Positions 5,400 through 8,734 of a DNA stretch of 8,734 nt are shown here, piece after piece. Source of the stretch: Methanosarcinales archaeon (lineage in GTDB: Archaea; Halobacteriota; Methanosarcinia; Methanosarcinales; Methanocomedenaceae). Made by a program: the position numbers and the translations under genes. The DNA lies in assembly GCA_023136155.1 (NCBI GenBank), contig JAGLRT010000138.1, forward strand, positions 1-8,734, written 5' to 3'. A model generated the notes under the pieces. That model saw only the letters and a list, made by a program, of their open reading frames with translations. It was not told where the DNA came from and searched no databases. Position 1 is the stretch's first letter, and each line of letters opens with the position of its first letter.

Positions 5400-6392
5400 T
5401 TATACATTCTTGTCCTTATGATGATTTATAGTTATCACTACATTCCCTCTCTTGTGTCCACTTTCTACATATCTGTGAGCTTCGACAATTTGTTCTAACT
5501 GATAGCGTTTATCAATGATTGTTTTTAACTTTCCTTTCTCAAAAAGTTTAATAACTTCTGTGAGGAATGTTAGACGCTTCGGAAGTGGTTGGAGTCCTGT
5601 AGCCGAAAACTTTGCTTTCTTACTGCTGAACATGGTAGTCAAAAACATTTGGACAAGAATTGATGGCGTAAGAACAGGACTGAGGTAGATTCCTCTTTGT
5701 TTAAGTGAGTTTTTACATTGTGAGAAAGAACTCTTACCCGCCACATCAAAAATAATATCATATGTCAGACCATTTTTGGTAAAATCCTCATTAGTGTAAT
5801 CAATTGCTTTATCAGCTCCCAATGATTTCACCATTTCCATATTGGCGGTACTGCATACCCCGGTAATTTCCGCCTCAAACACTTTGGCTATCTGTACCGC
5901 TGCTGAACCAACACTTCCGGAAGCTCCATTGATGAGAACATTCTGTCCGCTCTGAATATTTGCTTTAGCTCTGAGGAAATTCCATGCTGTCAATGCCGAA
6001 CAGACAGGTGCGGCTTCCTCATTGGTTATATTTGGTGGTTTTATTGACAAAAGCTCCTTTTCAGGTACACATGCATACTCGGCATAACAACCCTGATTAA
6101 AACCGGTGGATCCGAAAACGCAATCATCTTTTTTAAATAGCTTTACATCTTTGCCTACTGCTTCAATCTCTCCAGCAAATTCAGCCCCTTGTATAGGCTT
6201 TTTTGGTTTTGTAAAACCAAAAAAAACTCTTCCAAAATACGGTTTACCCTTTCGTACTAAAGGATCTTCTGTTGCTACTACTACTGTAAATATTCTTATC
6301 AGTATTTCATTGTCCTTAGGAATAGGTTTTTCCACTTCTTTGAGCTGAAGAACTTCGGGAGGGCCGTATTTTGTGCATACAACAGCTTTCAT
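5400..6392 (-). CDS. NAD(P)-dependent medium-chain dehydrogenase/reductase, quinone-oxidoreductase-like, zinc-free
   Basis: A 330-residue cytoplasmic oxidoreductase of the medium-chain superfamily, often labelled NAD(P)-dependent alcohol dehydrogenase. The N-terminal catalytic domain begins MKAVVCTKYGPPEVL. The cofactor-binding Rossmann motif is NGASGSVG at 155-162, and the usual ending GNVVITI lies at 316-322. The catalytic zinc motif GHE of true alcohol dehydrogenases is replaced by GAE at 69-71, and the structural zinc cysteines are absent. A zinc-independent enone or quinone reductase activity is therefore more likely; the substrate is unknown. The start is well supported: AGGAG lies 6 nt upstream. 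The gene is visibly richer in A/T and in lysine codons (mainly AAA) than the por, marker 8 or methanopterin genes. It is bracketed by a 20-bp inverted repeat and flanked by non-genic debris. Acquisition by transfer is plausible but not proven. Confidence 0.88.
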   Translation of the reverse strand: MKAVVCTKYGPPEVLQLKEVEKPIPKDNEILIRIFTVVVATEDPLVRKGKPYFGRVFFGFTKPKKPIQGAEFAGEIEAVGKDVKLFKKDDCVFGSTGFNQGCYAEYACVPEKELLSIKPPNITNEEAAPVCSALTAWNFLRAKANIQSGQNVLINGASGSVGSAAVQIAKVFEAEITGVCSTANMEMVKSLGADKAIDYTNEDFTKNGLTYDIIFDVAGKSSFSQCKNSLKQRGIYLSPVLTPSILVQMFLTTMFSSKKAKFSATGLQPLPKRLTFLTEVIKLFEKGKLKTIIDKRYQLEQIVEAHRYVESGHKRGNVVITINHHKDKNV

Positions 6393-6398
6393 CCAAAT

Positions 6399-6403
6399 CT
6401 CCT
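6399..6403 (-). promoter_or_regulatory. Strong ribosome binding site of the dehydrogenase gene
   Basis: AGGAG read on the minus strand lies 6 nt before the ATG at 6392 and fixes the start. No clear archaeal TATA box stands at the right distance; the upstream stretch 6405-6464 is simply A/T-rich. Confidence 0.7.
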
Positions 6404-6464
6404 CTTCATTTTGTCTATTGAGTACATTATTTTATTGCATATGTTTTTTTAATTAATATTAGTC

Positions 6465-6484
6465 TCCCAAGCATTTCATACAAC
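6465..6484 (-). repeat. Right arm of 20-bp inverted repeat flanking the dehydrogenase gene
   Basis: Read on the minus strand this is GTTGTATGAAATGCTTGGGA, differing from the left arm (5374-5393) at one base. It lies 72 nt upstream of the dehydrogenase start codon and overlaps the last codons of an orphan open fragment. I see no obvious target-site duplication outside the two arms. Confidence 0.75.
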
Positions 6485-6586
6485 TCGTTCATATCCGAAT
6501 TTATGTTCGTCTATACCTGCCTTTGGTCGAACTCCAATCAATGCAGACAAATCATAATATGTAGGACACTACCAAACAGTAGCCAT
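6476..6586 (-). pseudogene. Orphan 36-codon fragment with an in-frame TAG, possible gene remnant
   Basis: On the minus strand, ATG at 6586 opens MATVW, then TAG at 6571-6569, then 30 codons including DLSALIGVRPKAGIDEHKF and ending ERVV before TGA at 6478-6476. The composition after the TAG looks like the soluble C-terminus of a real protein, but I do not recognise the family. No ribosome binding site precedes the ATG. The simplest reading is a broken gene end left when the dehydrogenase segment arrived. A chance open frame is possible, and so is TAG read as pyrrolysine, since some Methanosarcinales use it. Confidence 0.25.
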
Positions 6587-6672
6587 TTATCAATTTAACG
6601 AAATCGAATCAAATAAAACAAAACAATCAGGTTTATTAACTTCTCTAACAATCTAAAAGAACATTTAACATA

Positions 6673-6677
6673 GAGGT
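6673..6677 (+). promoter_or_regulatory. Ribosome binding site of the DUF1614-like gene
   Basis: GAGGT lies 8 nt before the ATG at 6686 and supports that start over the ATG at 6695. A weak TATA-like element, TTTATTAA, lies at 6632-6639. The leader between the two is A/T-rich and otherwise empty. Confidence 0.55.
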
Positions 6678-6685
6678 AAAATCTT

Positions 6686-7384
6686 ATGCGGGGAATGATA
6701 TCAAGAAAGGACATCCAAATGTTCGGATTTTTCGGTCTAATACTTTTGCCTATATTCTACTTAATTTATACCAATGTATTAGGCAGCCAGTGGAACATAC
6801 ACCCCATCTTGTTATTCTTATTACTGGCGGGCATGCTGGGTTTTTCATTCATAGAAATACCTATCTACCGTATGAGGACAAAGAAACCTGATTTTTCCCA
6901 AGAAAAATTACAACTTCTGGGTGAGTTCTATTCGGTACAGCTTGAAGAGGAGTTTGATATCGGTGATGAACTGGTATTTAATACCCGGATTACATTAAAC
7001 TTAGGTGGTTTCATTTTACCGCTTCTGTTTACAATTTATGTGTTGATTAATAATCCGGGCTTCGCAGCATTAGAAATATTGCTGATAGTTGTTATAGCCA
7101 CCCACCTGTTAACTGAATTCAAATCTGGCATAGGTATGGTCATACCTGATTACTTAGGTTTGCTCTCCATACCATTTGCCCTTATACTTGACCCTGGCAA
7201 TGTTGCCACTGTGGTACTTGTTTCAGGTGTATTTGGCATCATGTTGGGAGTTGGCCTGTCATTATTCAATATAAGTGAACAAAACGAGGGCAGTGCACAT
7301 ATTAACCTGGGCGGGGTTGGTAATTTCAAGGCAATATATATTACAGTAATAATTGCAGTACTACTGTCTTATTTTTCCATGTAG
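6686..7384 (+). CDS. Multi-spanning membrane protein, DUF1614-like
   Basis: A 232-residue integral membrane protein of unknown function. Hydrophobic segments lie at about 11-29, 38-59, 103-121, 127-143, 152-168, 172-194 and 215-231. Residues 60-100 form a hydrophilic, acidic loop (PDFSQEK..., VQLEEEFDIGDE). The pattern LNLGGFILPLLFTIYVL at 104-120, the GIGMVIPDY stretch at 148-156, and the final INLGGVGNF at 206-214 followed by a last helix match what I recall of the DUF1614 family of archaea and bacteria, in which a glycine-rich loop precedes the last segment. Length fits. The start is supported by GAGGT 8 nt upstream; MISRKDI three codons later is an alternative. The gene converges on enolase with only 31 nt between them and no obvious hairpin there. 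Its function cannot be deduced from its neighbours. Confidence 0.7.
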   Translation: MRGMISRKDIQMFGFFGLILLPIFYLIYTNVLGSQWNIHPILLFLLLAGMLGFSFIEIPIYRMRTKKPDFSQEKLQLLGEFYSVQLEEEFDIGDELVFNTRITLNLGGFILPLLFTIYVLINNPGFAALEILLIVVIATHLLTEFKSGIGMVIPDYLGLLSIPFALILDPGNVATVVLVSGVFGIMLGVGLSLFNISEQNEGSAHINLGGVGNFKAIYITVIIAVLLSYFSM

Positions 7385-7415
7385 GTACCTGAATCACCAG
7401 AATAAAGGCGGAATA

Positions 7416-8687
7416 TTAGATTCTCATATAGTGAGCTGCTTCACCCAGTTCTTCTTCAATGCGCATAAGCTGGTTGTATTTACCTGTGCGTTCACTTCTG
7501 GCAGGTGCCCCGGTCTTGATAAGTTCCGCACCCAATGCCACAGAGATGTCAGCTATCATACTATCTTCAGTCTCTGCTGAACGGTGACTTACAACCACAC
7601 TGTAACCGTTGCGGTGTGCAGTGGTTGCGGCATCAAAGGCTTCACTCAGGCTGCCTATCTGGTTAACTTTGAGCAATAATGAGTTACATGCTCCCATCTC
7701 AATTCCCATATTAAGGCGCTTTACATTGGTGACAAAAAGATCATCTCCAATAATTATTGTATTGGGAAGTTCCTCAGTAAGGGTTGCAAAATCTACGAAC
7801 GCTTCTTCTTCAAAGGCATCTTCGATTAAATAGATAGGATAAGTGTTCACCAGGTCGAGATAATAATCCACCAATTCGCCCGCGTTTAGCTGTTCGCCAT
7901 CAATGTCGTATTTGCAATCGTCATAAAATGATGAAGCAGCAGCGTCAATACCAATGGTGATGTCATCTTCAGTATATCCTGCCATCTCAATGGCATCCGT
8001 TATGGCTTCCATGGCATCTGCTGTAATACTCAACGGCGGGGCATACCCACCTTCGTAACCTACGTTCGTAGCGCCTGAGCCATATTTTTTCTTGAGGATA
8101 TCACCCAGTGCATGGTAGGTTTCTGCAGCCCATCTTAACCCTTCACGAAAAGTCTCAGCCCCTTTTGGCTGTATCATGAATTCCTGAATTGAAAGATCAT
8201 TGCCGGCATGCTGTCCTCCGTTTATGATATTGAGGGTTGGAACCGGTAAGGTGAATGAATTTGTACCTCCAAGGTACTGATAGAGCGGTATGTTAAATGA
8301 ATCAGCTGCCGCACGGGCCACTGCCAGACTTACACCTAAGATAGCATTGGCACCCAGGTTGGACTTATTTTCAGTACCGTCCAGTTCAATCATCATCAGG
8401 TCAATTTCCCGCTGACGGTGCACTTCCATTCCCATTATCTCGGGACCCAGTAGGGCGTTCACGTTATGAACCGCTGTAAGTACTCCCTTGCCAAGGTAGC
8501 GTTTATCTTTGTCACGCATTTCAATTGCTTCATTCGCACCAGTAGATGCACCACTGGGAACACTGGCCCGTCCAAAACCTCTACACCGGGTATCGCTACA
8601 ATAAGTCGATACATCAACTTCTACGGTTGGATTTCCTCTGGAATCCAGTATCTCTCTTGCATATACTTTTTCGATCTCAAAAACCAC
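7416..8687 (-). CDS. eno: Enolase (phosphopyruvate hydratase)
   Basis: A complete 423-residue cytoplasmic enolase, interconverting 2-phosphoglycerate and phosphoenolpyruvate; in this kind of organism it mainly serves gluconeogenesis. Signature elements are DSRGNPTVEV (15-24), the flexible loop SGASTG (45-50), GGQHAGN (157-163), IQEFM (167-171), with catalytic E212 in GYEGGYAP. Magnesium ligands are D248 (GIDAAAS), E289 (IEDAF) and D316 (GDDLFVTN). K340 (LLKVNQIGS), the SHRSAETED block at 367-375 and K391 (IKTGAPARSER) complete the active site. The start is GTG at 8687, preceded by GGTGAT at very short spacing; the N-terminus then aligns with other enolases. A small cysteine-bearing insertion (STYCSDTRCRGF, 27-38) and Y211 in place of the commoner aspartate are mild oddities. 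It is convergent with the membrane protein gene; nothing suggests an operon. Confidence 0.97.
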   Translation of the reverse strand: MVFEIEKVYAREILDSRGNPTVEVDVSTYCSDTRCRGFGRASVPSGASTGANEAIEMRDKDKRYLGKGVLTAVHNVNALLGPEIMGMEVHRQREIDLMMIELDGTENKSNLGANAILGVSLAVARAAADSFNIPLYQYLGGTNSFTLPVPTLNIINGGQHAGNDLSIQEFMIQPKGAETFREGLRWAAETYHALGDILKKKYGSGATNVGYEGGYAPPLSITADAMEAITDAIEMAGYTEDDITIGIDAAASSFYDDCKYDIDGEQLNAGELVDYYLDLVNTYPIYLIEDAFEEEAFVDFATLTEELPNTIIIGDDLFVTNVKRLNMGIEMGACNSLLLKVNQIGSLSEAFDAATTAHRNGYSVVVSHRSAETEDSMIADISVALGAELIKTGAPARSERTGKYNQLMRIEEELGEAAHYMRI

Positions 8688-8690
8688 AAT

Positions 8691-8714
8691 ATCACCACTA
8701 AGAGATTGTATAAA
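8691..8714 (-). promoter_or_regulatory. Ribosome binding site and candidate TATA box of enolase
   Basis: On the minus strand GGTGAT (8696-8691) precedes the GTG by 3 nt, and TTTATACA (8714-8707) is TATA-like. That box would put the transcription start near the GTG itself, which conflicts with use of the ribosome binding site. A more distal A/T element (TTAAATAG, about 8724-8717) would give a leader of about 10 nt. Which one works is open. Confidence 0.35.
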
Positions 8715-8734
8715 GGACTATTTAAGTATAAATG

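Noticed and set aside
5374..6484. Classical insertion sequence or integron cassette
   Set aside because: No transposase or integrase, no visible target duplication, and the arms do not fit the attC core sites; kept only as an inverted-repeat-flanked gene.
1..8734. CRISPR array, tRNA, rRNA or a defence system
   Set aside because: No regularly spaced repeats, no cloverleaf or rRNA-like sequence, and no nuclease, toxin or defence family among the proteins.

Overview
The window looks like the chromosome of a methane-metabolising archaeon, either a methanogen or an ANME-type methanotroph. Methanosarcinales or a close relative is my best guess. Two genes carry this inference: a methanogenesis marker protein 8 family gene and a beta-ribofuranosyl-aminobenzene/hydroxybenzene 5'-phosphate synthase gene for (tetrahydro)methanopterin synthesis. 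The archaeal four-subunit type of pyruvate:ferredoxin oxidoreductase and the archaeal-style TATA boxes 25-30 nt before start codons agree with it. I cannot name a species from the sequence alone.

Layout. Positions 1-2018 (+) hold the end of a pyruvate synthase operon: porA, cut by the window edge, and porB, overlapping by ATGA. Positions 2019-2205 are a convergent intergenic gap with a strong stem-loop. Positions 2206-4024 (-) hold a zinc-type cation diffusion facilitator followed by the marker 8 gene. The junction between them is a 25-bp tandem repeat that supplies both a TATA box and a ribosome binding site. Positions 4025-4113 are a short divergent promoter region with a 12-bp direct repeat. 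It faces the methanopterin gene (4114-5064, +), which looks leaderless.

Positions 5065-6685 have the character of an accessory insertion. A lysine-rich, A/T-rich NAD(P)H-dependent medium-chain dehydrogenase/reductase gene (5400-6392, -) lies between two arms of a 20-bp inverted repeat with one mismatch. On the left is a hairpin-bearing stretch without a convincing gene, and on the right an orphan C-terminal peptide fragment interrupted by TAG. Positions 6686-7384 (+) encode a multi-spanning membrane protein resembling DUF1614. Positions 7416-8687 (-) encode a complete enolase.

Function. Pyruvate synthase fixes CO2 onto acetyl-CoA to give pyruvate. Enolase interconverts phosphoenolpyruvate and 2-phosphoglycerate in the gluconeogenic route that follows, so the two ends of the window belong to the same central anabolic flow, although they are not one operon. 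The methanopterin gene and marker 8 gene tie the middle to C1 metabolism. I found no CRISPR array, tRNA, rRNA, transposase or defence system. The only structure that suggests mobility is the inverted-repeat-flanked dehydrogenase gene.
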